A DNA stretch of 64,000 nucleotides from Cyanobacterium sp. Dongsha4 (GTDB taxonomy: Bacteria > Cyanobacteriota > Cyanobacteriia > Cyanobacteriales > Cyanobacteriaceae), in the NCBI RefSeq assembly GCF_036345015.1, contig NZ_CP084098.1, forward strand, positions 881,326 to 945,325, read 5' to 3'. The position numbers were made by a program, and so were the translations under genes. Positions 47,240 through 56,022 of the stretch are shown here, in pieces. The notes below the pieces were generated by a model that did not search any database, had not been told where the DNA came from, and worked only from the letters and a program-made list of their open reading frames with translations. Positions within the stretch are counted from its first letter, which is position 1, and every line of letters begins with the position of its first letter.

Positions 47240-47596
47240 TTACCATTTTGGTTTAGGGAGAGGAATAGGTCCAGGCCTTGGCCCAGGGAAAGGAAAAGTG
47301 CCTGGGATAGGCGAAGGGAAACTAAATGTGCCGGGGAAAGATAAACCACCAGCAACGCTTTCTAATTCTTCCTCACTTAATTCTCCATTTTCCTGGCGCT
47401 GTGCAAATTCTTCCTGTCGTTTTTGTACTTCCTCTGAAAGTTCTTCAGCAGTAATTTCGAATCCGTATTCCTGTGCCAACTTAGCAGTTTCTTGGCGATG
47501 GTCAATATCTGCTTGAAGAATAGAAACTAACTTTTGTTGTAAGTCATCATCTTCAGGAATTCTAGCAAAAAACTGCTCTACTGCTTCTTTGCCCAT
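47240..47596 (-). CDS. Nif11-leader RiPP precursor 6, Pro/Phe-rich core ending KPKW
   Basis: 118 residues. Leader MGKEAVEQFFARIPEDDDLQ with ELSEEELESVAGG, nearly identical to precursor 5. The core of about 34 residues is a Pro-Gly-Phe pattern (FPGTFSFPSPIPGTFPFPGP) with tail LPKPKW; Ser/Thr mostly follow or precede Pro. No cysteine. It is the first precursor of the minus-strand row. Confidence 0.88.
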   Translation of the reverse strand: MGKEAVEQFFARIPEDDDLQQKLVSILQADIDHRQETAKLAQEYGFEITAEELSEEVQKRQEEFAQRQENGELSEEELESVAGGLSFPGTFSFPSPIPGTFPFPGPRPGPIPLPKPKW

Positions 47597-48095
47597 ATTA
47601 GTTTACCTCATGTAAAAACTAGAAAATTATTTAGTTATTCTGGTTAACCCTAAGTAACTATCATTAAGGTAATGTAAATTTTTAGATAATGTCTATACAT
47701 AAAAGTTCATAAAAGTTCAGTAATTTATTCAGAGTTTGTAAAAAAATATGGCACTCTTATTATTAATGAGTTAAGCTGAACTCAAGATAAAAATATTATC
47801 TTATTTTAATTTTTTATAATGTCTATACCAAGTGATTTTATAAATAAAGTTTTACTCAAATCTCTTTTACTTTTATAAAAATTAAAGATTTTTAAAGATT
47901 TCTTATTAAAATGATTTTTATTTATTAACTATTTTTCTTGAATAAATACTGTCAAAAAGTTTTATCTAAAAAATATCACTATCTCAAAGAAAAGTAATGT
48001 GAAGAGCAAATATTTAATTTGACTCAATTTTATCAAAAAAATAACACATAATTACTAATTAAAGTCAGGAATAAAATTTTTAAATATTGCTACCT
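47597..48095. promoter_or_regulatory. Divergent promoter region between precursor 6 and lanM
   Basis: 499 AT-rich bases between the outward-facing precursor row and the LanM gene. The precursor-side 150 bases are repeated upstream of precursor 5. Beyond about 47750 nothing is recognisable; promoters for both directions must lie here, but no convincing -35/-10 pair was assigned by eye. Confidence 0.4.
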
Positions 48096-51000
48096 ATGAA
48101 ACTGGAAAATCATTATTTAGAAACAACATTGAACTTTATTCACAATCAAGCTAGTTCAATTAATGAAAGATTAACTTATCATTGGATTCCCAATATTTCC
48201 GATTCTTCTCAATCTCAAGTGGAAGAAAATTTAAACTTATGGTGTCACATCGTGACAAAGGGTGATAAGGAAAAATTTGAGCAACGTTTGGCTTTGGAAG
48301 GCTTCACATTAGATAAAATTTCATTGATTTTGGCTGAAGGAACTTTTTCTCCTGATACCCCTTTACCTGAATGGTTAATTACTCTAAAAAAGGTTATACA
48401 AAAAGCTGAAAATTTAGAATTATCGCAATTACCAGAGAATCTTATTAATTCGACTAAAATTCCTTTTGAGCCTATTTATACTCCCTTTATTCAAGTGGCT
48501 TGGGATAAATTACGTCAAAGAACAAAATTTAATTTAGATTTATTAAATAATAATTCTTTGGTTATTTTAGAACAACAATTAATTAACCAACTTGCCTATC
48601 TCTGTACATCTGTTTTACTGGAAGAATTTAAGAGTTTTCGTTCTTCGGGAAATGAGATTAAGGAATTTATGTTAACTCAGTTACAAGGTAGTAAAAGTAA
48701 TAATAAATATAAGCAATTTTTAGATAATTTACTTTCAGATAATCTCGTTTCTTTTTTTGAAAAATATAGTGTTTTGGGAAAACTAAGTGCTATATTAATT
48801 AATTATTGGGTGGAAGCTAATCAAGAATTTATTACTAGGTTAAATAATGATTTACCTGAAATAGAAAGACTTTTTTCTTCAGATAAACCCTTAAAACAAG
48901 TTATCGATATTCAGGTTGGTTTATCAGATTCTCATGAAAGAGGAAGGTCTGTTATAGCATTAAAATTCGACACAGGATTAAAGTTAATTTATAAGCCCAG
49001 AAATATTAATCTTGATGTAAATTTTTACCAATTTTTAAACTGGTTTAATCAAGAGTCTAATCTTATATCTTTAAAAACAATTAAGGTTATTTATCGTGAT
49101 AATTATGGTTGGATTGAGTTTTTATCGTCATTACCTTGTAACAGTGAACAAGAGGCAAGAAATTTCTATTACCGTTATGGAATGTTAGTATGTCTTACCT
49201 ATGCTTTAGAGGGTTCTGATTTTCATTTTGAAAATTTAATTTCCCATGGTGACAACCCGATGCTGATTGATTTAGAGGGTTTACTACAACCGCGAACTAA
49301 GGCAAATAATGATGATAATGGTATCAGTTTAACAAAAGGAGCAGAAAGTTCGATCGCTTCGGGATCTGCTGTGCAACACGCATCTACTGCATCTGTAGGA
49401 AAATTAATTCAAGAGTCTGTATTTCGCACTTTTTTAATACCAATTGAATATAGTTTCCTCAATGATGATGTCAATGTTAATGTTGGTGGATTAGCAGTAG
49501 AAGAAGAAAAGAAAATAAAACAAATTGCAATTAACAATATAAATTCCGATGCTATGAATTTGGGCTTTAAGGAAGTAGTTTTTACACAGAGAAATAATTT
49601 ACCAGTCTTGAATAATGTTACTCTTTCTCCCAAAGATTATTTAGAAGATATAGTTCAAGGATTTAAGGAAACTTATGAGTTTTTACTAAAAAAGCAAGAG
49701 TTATTATTGAGTGAAAAAAGCCCTTTTTTATTGTTAAAAAATCAAAATACTCGTTATTTATTTCGCAATACAAGCACATATAACACGATTTTATCTAATT
49801 CTTATCACCCTAGTTTACTTAAATCAGGTATCAAGCGCAGTATTGCCCTAGATGTTTTAAGTCGTGCTTTTTTAGGGATGAAAAATCCAGAGAAGTTATT
49901 ACCCATATTAAGAACAGAATTAAGAGAAATGGAAGATTTAGACATTCCCTGTTTTACTTCCAATACTTCCATAGATGGAGTTTATGTGGGTAAGGGGGAA
50001 ATGGTAGCAGATATGTTTGAAAAGCCAAGTTTTGAATCTTTGATGACTAGATTTAAAAATTTCAGTCATGAGGATTTAGAGCGACAAGTACAAATGATTC
50101 GTAGTGCTTTTTATGCCCAATTAGTTAAACAGCCTCAACCTATTTCTCTTATTTCTACTGATGACTACTCTCAAAAACAGAATTTATCTCTATCTGACTC
50201 TACCTCTACTTCTTTGAATCAAGAGTTATTATTCAGGCAGGTAGTTAAAATTGCAGAAGATTTAGAAAAAAATGCGTGCTGCGCAGCAGATCCCGAAGCG
50301 ATCGCACTAACCACTTCTTCAGAAGCCCAGAGAAACTCTTTGATGTCAACCGATGAGGGGATAACATGGCTCAGTTTAGAGTATCGAGCAAAAACTAATG
50401 GTTTTCGTTTTCCGGGGTTAAATCCGGGCTTATATGATGGTAATTCAGGAATTACTCTTTTTCTCTCTGCCTTATATAAAATTACACAGGATGAGAGATG
50501 GAAAAATTTAACCGATAGAAGTCTAAAAACTATACAAAACAATATTCAGCAACTAACGAAATATCCCAAAATTCAAGAAAGACTGGTCAAAAAAACGGGT
50601 ATTAGTGGCACAAGGGGAATTTGCTCAATAATTTATTCCCTAGTTAAGATAAGCGAATTGTTACAAGAACCAATATTATTAGAAGATGCTCATAGTTTAA
50701 CTGCGTTAATAACTCCTGATTTAATCAAAAAGTCTTCTTTTTCTGTTATTGACGGGTTAGCCAGTTCTATTTTAGGTTTATTAGCACTATCGGAAACGGA
50801 ATTAGCCTCAGCATCGATAAAATCTCATACTTTGGAAATAGCGAAAGAGTGCGGAGAATATTTATTTCAATATCAGCAAACAGATAATAATAAAAATATC
50901 AAAACAGGTTTTGCTCATGGTTTAGCTGGTATTAGTTATAGTTTTTTCAGACTATTTGCCCTTACCGATGATAAACGTTTCTTGGAAGCAGGAAAACAAG

Positions 51001-51485
51001 CCCTTCAACAAGAGCAAAATTTCTTTTCACCTATACACAAAAATTGGGCTGATGATTCTTCAGAAAATGCAGTATTTAACGTTTCTTGGACGAATGGAGC
51101 TTCTGGGATAGCTTTAAGTCGTTTAGGTATTTCACATATTTATAATGATAGTTTGACTCAAGAGGATATAAATAACGCCCTAGAAACAACGCAAAAATAT
51201 TGTTTTGGTGAAGTAGATAACCTTTGTTGGGGTAATTTTGGACGCTTAGAAACTCTGTTAGTTGCCTCTAAAAAATTAAATCAACCTTCATTATTAAAGT
51301 TTTCCCATCAAGGGGTTAATTCTTTACTGAGTCGGGCAGAGTCAACAGGTAATTTTCAATTATTTTCTGGTTTACCTCCTTTAATTTTTAATCCTAGCTT
51401 CCATCACGGTAGTAGCGGTATTGGTTATCAATTACTGAGGTTTGCCCATCCAGATTTATTGCCATCAATTTTACTTTGGGAGTAG
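48096..51485 (+). CDS. lanM: LanM-type synthetase with intact dehydratase and zinc-site-degenerate cyclase domain
   Basis: 1129 residues from the ATG at 48096. The DUF4135 dehydratase domain keeps its known key residues: DSHERGRS (about 278-285), YKPR Lys (about 298), GSDFHFENL (about 374-381), LIDLEG Asp (about 391) and the elimination segment TRYLFRNTSTY (about 551). The C-terminal LanC-like toroid has FAHGLAGIS (His941), but the usual SWCHG is SWTNG (Thr999) and the usual CHG/CCG is CWG (Cys1044-Trp1045), so two of three zinc ligands are missing. It would phosphorylate and dehydrate Ser/Thr; cyclisation through zinc-activated Cys is unlikely, in keeping with Cys-free precursors. Divergent from the precursors. 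Confidence 0.88.
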   Translation: MKLENHYLETTLNFIHNQASSINERLTYHWIPNISDSSQSQVEENLNLWCHIVTKGDKEKFEQRLALEGFTLDKISLILAEGTFSPDTPLPEWLITLKKVIQKAENLELSQLPENLINSTKIPFEPIYTPFIQVAWDKLRQRTKFNLDLLNNNSLVILEQQLINQLAYLCTSVLLEEFKSFRSSGNEIKEFMLTQLQGSKSNNKYKQFLDNLLSDNLVSFFEKYSVLGKLSAILINYWVEANQEFITRLNNDLPEIERLFSSDKPLKQVIDIQVGLSDSHERGRSVIALKFDTGLKLIYKPRNINLDVNFYQFLNWFNQESNLISLKTIKVIYRDNYGWIEFLSSLPCNSEQEARNFYYRYGMLVCLTYALEGSDFHFENLISHGDNPMLIDLEGLLQPRTKANNDDNGISLTKGAESSIASGSAVQHASTASVGKLIQESVFRTFLIPIEYSFLNDDVNVNVGGLAVEEEKKIKQIAINNINSDAMNLGFKEVVFTQRNNLPVLNNVTLSPKDYLEDIVQGFKETYEFLLKKQELLLSEKSPFLLLKNQNTRYLFRNTSTYNTILSNSYHPSLLKSGIKRSIALDVLSRAFLGMKNPEKLLPILRTELREMEDLDIPCFTSNTSIDGVYVGKGEMVADMFEKPSFESLMTRFKNFSHEDLERQVQMIRSAFYAQLVKQPQPISLISTDDYSQKQNLSLSDSTSTSLNQELLFRQVVKIAEDLEKNACCAADPEAIALTTSSEAQRNSLMSTDEGITWLSLEYRAKTNGFRFPGLNPGLYDGNSGITLFLSALYKITQDERWKNLTDRSLKTIQNNIQQLTKYPKIQERLVKKTGISGTRGICSIIYSLVKISELLQEPILLEDAHSLTALITPDLIKKSSFSVIDGLASSILGLLALSETELASASIKSHTLEIAKECGEYLFQYQQTDNNKNIKTGFAHGLAGISYSFFRLFALTDDKRFLEAGKQALQQEQNFFSPIHKNWADDSSENAVFNVSWTNGASGIALSRLGISHIYNDSLTQEDINNALETTQKYCFGEVDNLCWGNFGRLETLLVASKKLNQPSLLKFSHQGVNSLLSRAESTGNFQLFSGLPPLIFNPSFHHGSSGIGYQLLRFAHPDLLPSILLWE

Positions 51486-51516
51486 AATTCCAATAAAAAT
51501 AATGAGGTAAAAACCT

Positions 51517-51612
51517 ATGGATGACGGAACTAAATATGCAATCTTTTTAGTTATCTCTTGCTTGTTAATTATTGGCTTACTCTGGCTTCCTGATATTCTT
51601 CGTAAAGATTAA
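51517..51612 (+). CDS. 31-residue single-span membrane peptide
   Basis: A short frame, ATG at 51517 to TAA at 51612, with GAGG suitably placed before the start. It reads MDDGTKYAIFLVISC, then LLIIGLLWLP and a charged end DILRKD: one membrane helix with an acidic N-terminus. It lies between lanM (31 bases) and the JmjC gene (27 bases), so it would be co-transcribed. It is not recognised as one of the small photosystem or cytochrome subunits. Could be an immunity-type peptide or an unrelated small protein. Confidence 0.5.
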   Translation: MDDGTKYAIFLVISCLLIIGLLWLPDILRKD

Positions 51613-51639
51613 ACTATTCTTTTTTTGAGATTATGTCTT

Positions 51640-52833
51640 ATGTCTATAGATGATTTTGATTTTGCTAAACTAATTGCCCCCATTGATTTAAACACATTTA
51701 TCAATGAATATTGGGAAAAAAAACCTTTAATTATTTCTCGTAATCAAAAGAAATACTATAAAGATTTACTCTCGGTAGAGGATTTAGACTCAATTTTACA
51801 ATATAGTAAACTGAAACCTCCAGAGATACGGGTGGTGAAAAATCAACAGGATTTTCTCCCCGATAGATATGTGAAAGCTGATGGTAGTCTTAATCTTAAC
51901 CAACTTTATAAAGCCTATTATGAGGATCATACTTTAGTTGTTAATGGCTTACAAAATTTTTGGAAACCTTTGGCGATTTATTGTCAAAAATTACAAAACT
52001 TTTTTAATCATGGGGTAATAGCGAATCTTTATCTATCTCCAAAAGACTCAAAGGGTTTATCCCCCCATTACGATACTCATGATGTCTTTGTTTTGCAAGT
52101 GGATGGCTCAAAAGAATGGCAAGTGCATCAGTGTTTTCAACCCGTGCCTTTGTTGGGAAGTTTTCAACCTGTTATTCCTGAAAATAGTTTACCAAAATTA
52201 TTACATACGGTTTGTTTACAACCGGGAGATTTATTATATTTACCCAGAGGTTTTGTGCATCATGCGGCTACCCAAGAAAGTTTTTCCCTTCATTTAACTT
52301 TGGGTATTTATCCCACTCAATGGCTTGATTTGATGGTTAATGCTTTAACAATGTTGGCGTTGAAAAATCAAGATTTGCGTAAGGCTTTACCTATTGGCTT
52401 TTTAGATAAGCCCGAAATGTTAGGAGAAATTAAAGAGCAGTTTGATCAATTATTACAAACTTTTGCGGAAAAAAGTTCTATCGATGAGGCAATGGAATTA
52501 ATTAATGATCAATTTATTCATAAGATTACCCCAATTCCTGACGGGCATTTTCAGCAAGTTAATTTAGTAGATGCGATCGCACCCGATACATTAGTAGTAA
52601 AAAGAGAGGGCATGAGATGCCGTATAGTTAAAAAAGGATTTTCTATCAGTATTCAATTCCCCGGAAATAGTATCAATGGAGGATTACATTATCGAGAGGC
52701 AATGGAGTTTGTAGCGAAACAAAAAGAACCATTTACCCCCCAAATGCTTCCCGATTCATTAAAAGAAGAACAAAAAACCCAGTTAGTTAGTCGCTTAATT
52801 AGAGGGGGTTTACTGAAAACACTACAAGATTGA
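51640..52833 (+). CDS. JmjC/cupin-4 domain 2OG-Fe(II) oxygenase (ribosomal-oxygenase-like)
   Basis: 397 residues from the ATG at 51640 (the frame is open from a TTG at 51625). The JmjC core has HYDTHDVFVLQVDGSKEW with the His-x-Asp iron pair near residue 143, and LPRGFVHHA with the distal His near 206. A C-terminal dimerisation/winged-helix region follows. Relatives (YcfD/ROX) hydroxylate Arg or His of ribosomal proteins; in this position, downstream of lanM, it could instead act on the peptide products. Substrate unknown. Confidence 0.8.
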   Translation: MSIDDFDFAKLIAPIDLNTFINEYWEKKPLIISRNQKKYYKDLLSVEDLDSILQYSKLKPPEIRVVKNQQDFLPDRYVKADGSLNLNQLYKAYYEDHTLVVNGLQNFWKPLAIYCQKLQNFFNHGVIANLYLSPKDSKGLSPHYDTHDVFVLQVDGSKEWQVHQCFQPVPLLGSFQPVIPENSLPKLLHTVCLQPGDLLYLPRGFVHHAATQESFSLHLTLGIYPTQWLDLMVNALTMLALKNQDLRKALPIGFLDKPEMLGEIKEQFDQLLQTFAEKSSIDEAMELINDQFIHKITPIPDGHFQQVNLVDAIAPDTLVVKREGMRCRIVKKGFSISIQFPGNSINGGLHYREAMEFVAKQKEPFTPQMLPDSLKEEQKTQLVSRLIRGGLLKTLQD

Positions 52834-53068
52834 GCAAAAGGGGAAATGAGTAATGAGTAAGAAGGAGGTGTTAGGTTTCAGGTTTCAGGTGTTAGAGAAA
52901 AGTAATAAGTAATGAGTTTTTAATTCTTAATTGAAATTTATTCACTATTCACTATTTACTATTCATTATCAACTATTTACCTTTAACTTTGCCTGTTGCT
53001 TGTAAACTACCCTCGCAAGTAAACTTAGATGCAAACTGACTCACTTATTTTTTTTACACGAGGTTAAA

Positions 53069-54187
53069 GTGGTTGAATATTTAGTCTTTTTGACAATTTC
53101 TGCGAGTTTATATAGTCTTTTTGCTCTTGGTTTGAATTTACAATGGGGTTTTACAGGGTTAATTAATTTTGGTCATGTAGCTTTTATGACCATCGGAGCT
53201 TACACGACTGTTTTACTTGAATCTCAAGGAGTACCTTTATTTTTAGCGGTAATAATTGGTGCTTTAGGGGCTTCTATTTTTGGCTTAATCATTGGTTTTA
53301 GTAGTATTAAGTTAAGAGAAGACTACTTGGCTATCGTCACTATTGGGGCTGGAGAATTAGTCCGTTTGATTGTTCAAAATGAAGAATGGTTGACGAAAGG
53401 AACTTTTGGTATTCAAGGTTATAATCTGCCTTTTGGTACTTTTAAGCCTAATCCCTTGGGAAAATTATTGATGGTTGCCATTCTCACAGTCTTAGCTGTG
53501 TTTGTGGTGTGGCGTTTATGGATTAATGTTCGTCAAAGGTTGAATTTAGCCAAAAATATTCAGGGCAAAAGTTATCAACCTCCTAGCCCTTTAAGCACCT
53601 ATGTTTGGGGTAGTCTCGCTTTTATTTTTATTCTTATCTGTTATGTTAACGGTGCGATCGCACTTATGGACTATACTTATAAAGCTGGGTTAATGTTACT
53701 GATATTGATTGCCTTGGCAGTGATTTACTATGGCTTAGATATTATTATTCATTCTCCTTGGGGGCGGGTTTTGAAAGCTATTAGGGAAGATGAAGAAGTT
53801 GCCAAAGCATTAGGTAAAAACGTTTTTTGGTATAAATTACAAGCCTTTATGTTAGGAGGTGCGATCGCAGGTTTAGCTGGTGCATTTTACAGTTGGCAAT
53901 TAACAACCATTTATCCCAGTAGTTTTGAACCTTTAATGACATTTAATGCTTGGATTATCGTTGTTTTGGGCGGTTCGGGAAATAATGCAGGAGTTATATT
54001 AGGAGCAATGATTTTTTGGGGATATGACTCCTTAACTCGATTTATATTTAGTAGTATGCCCTTTATTACTGCCTCTCAAGTTGGAGCATTTAGAGTCATG
54101 GTAATTGGCTTAATCCTTATGATTTTAATGATTTGGCGTCCTCAAGGCATTCTTGGCAGAAAAGGAGAACTTTCTCTCAGCAAATAA
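53069..54187 (+). CDS. LivM-type branched-chain/neutral amino-acid ABC transporter permease
   Basis: 372 residues starting at a GTG with GAGG 6 bases upstream. About ten membrane spans, with the LivM signatures GLNLQWGFTGLINFGHVAF and the EAA loop GRVLKAIREDEEVAKALGKN, ending RPQGILG. Its partner LivH-type permease is 2 kb away on the other strand; binding protein and ATPases are not in the window. The 235-base gap before it holds STRR-type repeats only. Confidence 0.9.
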   Translation: MVEYLVFLTISASLYSLFALGLNLQWGFTGLINFGHVAFMTIGAYTTVLLESQGVPLFLAVIIGALGASIFGLIIGFSSIKLREDYLAIVTIGAGELVRLIVQNEEWLTKGTFGIQGYNLPFGTFKPNPLGKLLMVAILTVLAVFVVWRLWINVRQRLNLAKNIQGKSYQPPSPLSTYVWGSLAFIFILICYVNGAIALMDYTYKAGLMLLILIALAVIYYGLDIIIHSPWGRVLKAIREDEEVAKALGKNVFWYKLQAFMLGGAIAGLAGAFYSWQLTTIYPSSFEPLMTFNAWIIVVLGGSGNNAGVILGAMIFWGYDSLTRFIFSSMPFITASQVGAFRVMVIGLILMILMIWRPQGILGRKGELSLSK

Positions 54188-54451
54188 CCTCAGTTCACCC
54201 AAGTGTGGGGTTCAGAAAAGGTTACAGGTGTCAGCTTTCGGGGAGTAATGAGTAATAAGTTTTGATAATTTATTATGATTAATTGATTGTTTCAAGATTT
54301 TTTATTCTTACTTAAAATCTGCAAGTCAAAAATCCCCCCATCTTCCTCTCCCCTTATCTCCCGCTCTTTTCTCTTTGTCGAAAATGAAACAGCCCTGCAT
54401 TCCCTATTGCCTTGTCTTAATTTCCAATTACTAATTGTTAATTACCTGTAG
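54188..54451. other. Gap before ssrA without recognised genes
   Basis: About 260 bases after the LivM-type gene, partly made of C-rich simple sequence (CCCCCCATCTTCCTCTCCCC) and AT-rich sequence; nothing coding was seen. The ssrA promoter follows directly. Confidence 0.5.
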
Positions 54452-54480
54452 TTGACACTTTTAAATAAACAAGCTAGGAT
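54452..54480 (+). promoter_or_regulatory. Promoter of ssrA
   Basis: TTGACA (54452-54457) and TAGGAT (54475-54480) are 17 bases apart, a near-consensus sigma-70 promoter. Transcription would begin about 15 bases before the mature tmRNA 5' end, leaving a leader for RNase P. Confidence 0.75.
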
Positions 54481-54501
54481 AGAGATCAACAGGTCAGACA
54501 A

Positions 54502-54887
54502 GGGGCTGTAACGGCTTCGACAGGCTAGTGAAAGCTGACCCGTGATTCAGGTCGAGAGTGAGTCTCCTCTCGCAAATAAAAGGCTCAAAAAAAATGTAAC
54601 TGCGAACAACATCGTTCCTTTTGCTCGTAAAGCAGCTCCTGTTGCTGCCTAAGACCTAAAACCGGTTCGAGCGCTTATAGTGTGACTCCGTTAAGCATTA
54701 TAGGCAAACCCTAACGGATGCTCTTAAAGATGGTTTCTAGTCTGTCTTTGAGATAAGAAAACACTAGAAAATCCTACTGTCAGGGATAAGTGACAGTTCC
54801 CGCTCTGAGGATTAGATGAGCTAAACCTGTGAATGAGCGAAAAGTAAATAGCTGGTTTGGACAGCAGTTCGACTCTGCTCAGCTCCA
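54502..54887 (+). ncRNA. ssrA: tmRNA (ssrA)
   Basis: The 5' end GGGGCTGTAACGGCTTCGAC and the 3' T-arm/acceptor GGACAGCAGTTCGACTCTGC ending CAGCTCCA pair as a tRNA-like domain (7-base acceptor stem with one G-U). The tag frame at 54602-54652 reads ANNIVPFARKAAPVAA and a stop, the cyanobacterial degradation tag, with GCG as resume codon. CCA is not encoded. It rescues stalled ribosomes with SmpB. One-piece, not permuted. Confidence 0.97.
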
Positions 54888-54896
54888 TAACTTAAG

Positions 54897-54932
54897 AAGG
54901 GTGTCAGTAAAACTATTACCGACCCCTTTTTT
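54897..54932 (+). terminator. Terminator of ssrA
   Basis: Hairpin between AAGGGTGTCAGTAA (54897-54910) and TTACCGACCCCTT (54916-54928), with one bulge and one mismatch, followed by a T run. Confidence 0.75.
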
Positions 54933-54953
54933 AATGGCTATATCAACATGAAA

Positions 54954-55799
54954 TTATCTTTCTAATTCATTGAGATTAAAAAGAAAAGGAATTCCACCAC
55001 CGTTATTATCTCCACCCATAACAAGGACTTTAGGCATTTGAGCACCCCCTTCTTTCCAGGCTTCGATCGCTTCTTTTTTCAATACTAAGTCTCCTCCTTG
55101 AGCTTTTAAAGTTTCTGCTAAGAGTCTTTGAGCCTCGGCTTTACCTTTTGCCCTATTTATATCAGCTTGTGCTTGTTGTTCAGCTTCTTTGGCAACATAA
55201 ACAGCCCTTTGCGCCCTTTGTTCCGCAATTTGTTTATCTTCTACTGCTTTAGCAAATTCAGGAGAGAATGTTAAATCAACTACGCTGGTATCAAGAACGA
55301 TAATTCCATATTTTTCTAAACGACCATTTAAAGCATTATCAAAATCATCTTTTAATTCATTACGTTGAGTAATGGCTTCTTCCACAGTGCGTCTGGCGGC
55401 GGCTATTTTGAAAGATTCTTGGGTTTGAGGAGCTATAATTTTAGCAACAATATTTTGTAAAGTTCCCTGAGTTCTCCTAATATTAACCACTTGAACTGGA
55501 TCAAGGCGAAAATTGATGGCAAAACTAGCGGTTAATTCCTGTAAATCTTTAGTTGAACTTTGGGCAGGTACTTCAAATTTTTGCACTGTAACATCATAAA
55601 TATCTACGGTAGAAACTAAAGGGGGTTTGAAATGAATACCCTCTAGTAATGCACCGTCTTGAGCTTTTCCCAGAATGCTTAATACACCTGCTTGTCCGGG
55701 GTTGATAATAATAAAAGAATTAAAACCAATAAAAACAATTAAGGCAGCGAGAATTCCACCTATTAACGTTGAAATACTGCCTGTAGTTTGACGATCCAA
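54954..55799 (-). CDS. Prohibitin/SPFH-domain membrane protein
   Basis: 281 residues from a TTG at 55799, chosen because GGAG lies 6 bases ahead; the frame extends to another TTG at 55829. One N-terminal membrane span (about 10-35), then the prohibitin homology region (IINPGQAGVLSILGKAQ; GIHFKPPLVSTVDIYDVTVQ) and a coiled coil rich in Ala/Glu/Gln (AEQRAQRAVYVAKEAEQQAQ). Prohibitins form membrane rings that scaffold proteases and other complexes. Convergent with ssrA. Confidence 0.9.
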   Translation of the reverse strand: MDRQTTGSISTLIGGILAALIVFIGFNSFIIINPGQAGVLSILGKAQDGALLEGIHFKPPLVSTVDIYDVTVQKFEVPAQSSTKDLQELTASFAINFRLDPVQVVNIRRTQGTLQNIVAKIIAPQTQESFKIAAARRTVEEAITQRNELKDDFDNALNGRLEKYGIIVLDTSVVDLTFSPEFAKAVEDKQIAEQRAQRAVYVAKEAEQQAQADINRAKGKAEAQRLLAETLKAQGGDLVLKKEAIEAWKEGGAQMPKVLVMGGDNNGGGIPFLFNLNELER

Positions 55800-56022
55800 T
55801 GTTTTTCTCCAATATATTAGTGTTGTCAAATCAGGTTCATTTTAACATCTCAATTTGACTCCCCTACTTATTTAACCTTAGTTCAATTTAAGAATATCGC
55901 ATAGGGGCTGGGATATTGGGTTATTAGGGTGTTAGGGTTAGAGTTAATTAAACACTTTTTTTTGCCTCTTGCCTCTTAACCTTTGCTCTTGCATAACAAA
56001 GAAAATTTATTCCGAACTAAGA

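Larger units (their letters stand above)
46379..47740. repeat. Tandem duplication of the precursor 5/6 unit with flanks
   Basis: Two units share 3' flanks (AAAACCGCTACTGATAAG; CAGCAACGGAAATAT; CTATCTATT; TCGTGAATCATAAATAAAACC in unit 2), the leader-coding region, and 5' flanks (CTATCATTAAGGTAAT and CTATACATAAAAGTTCA). Unit 1 is about 46379-46980, unit 2 about 47126-47740. Leader DNA is far more similar than core DNA, so the cores have diverged faster than the rest. Confidence 0.7.

Noticed and set aside
51517-51612. PetL/PsaM/PsbM-type photosynthetic subunit
   Set aside because: Right size and topology, but the sequence does not match the conserved residues I know for any of these.
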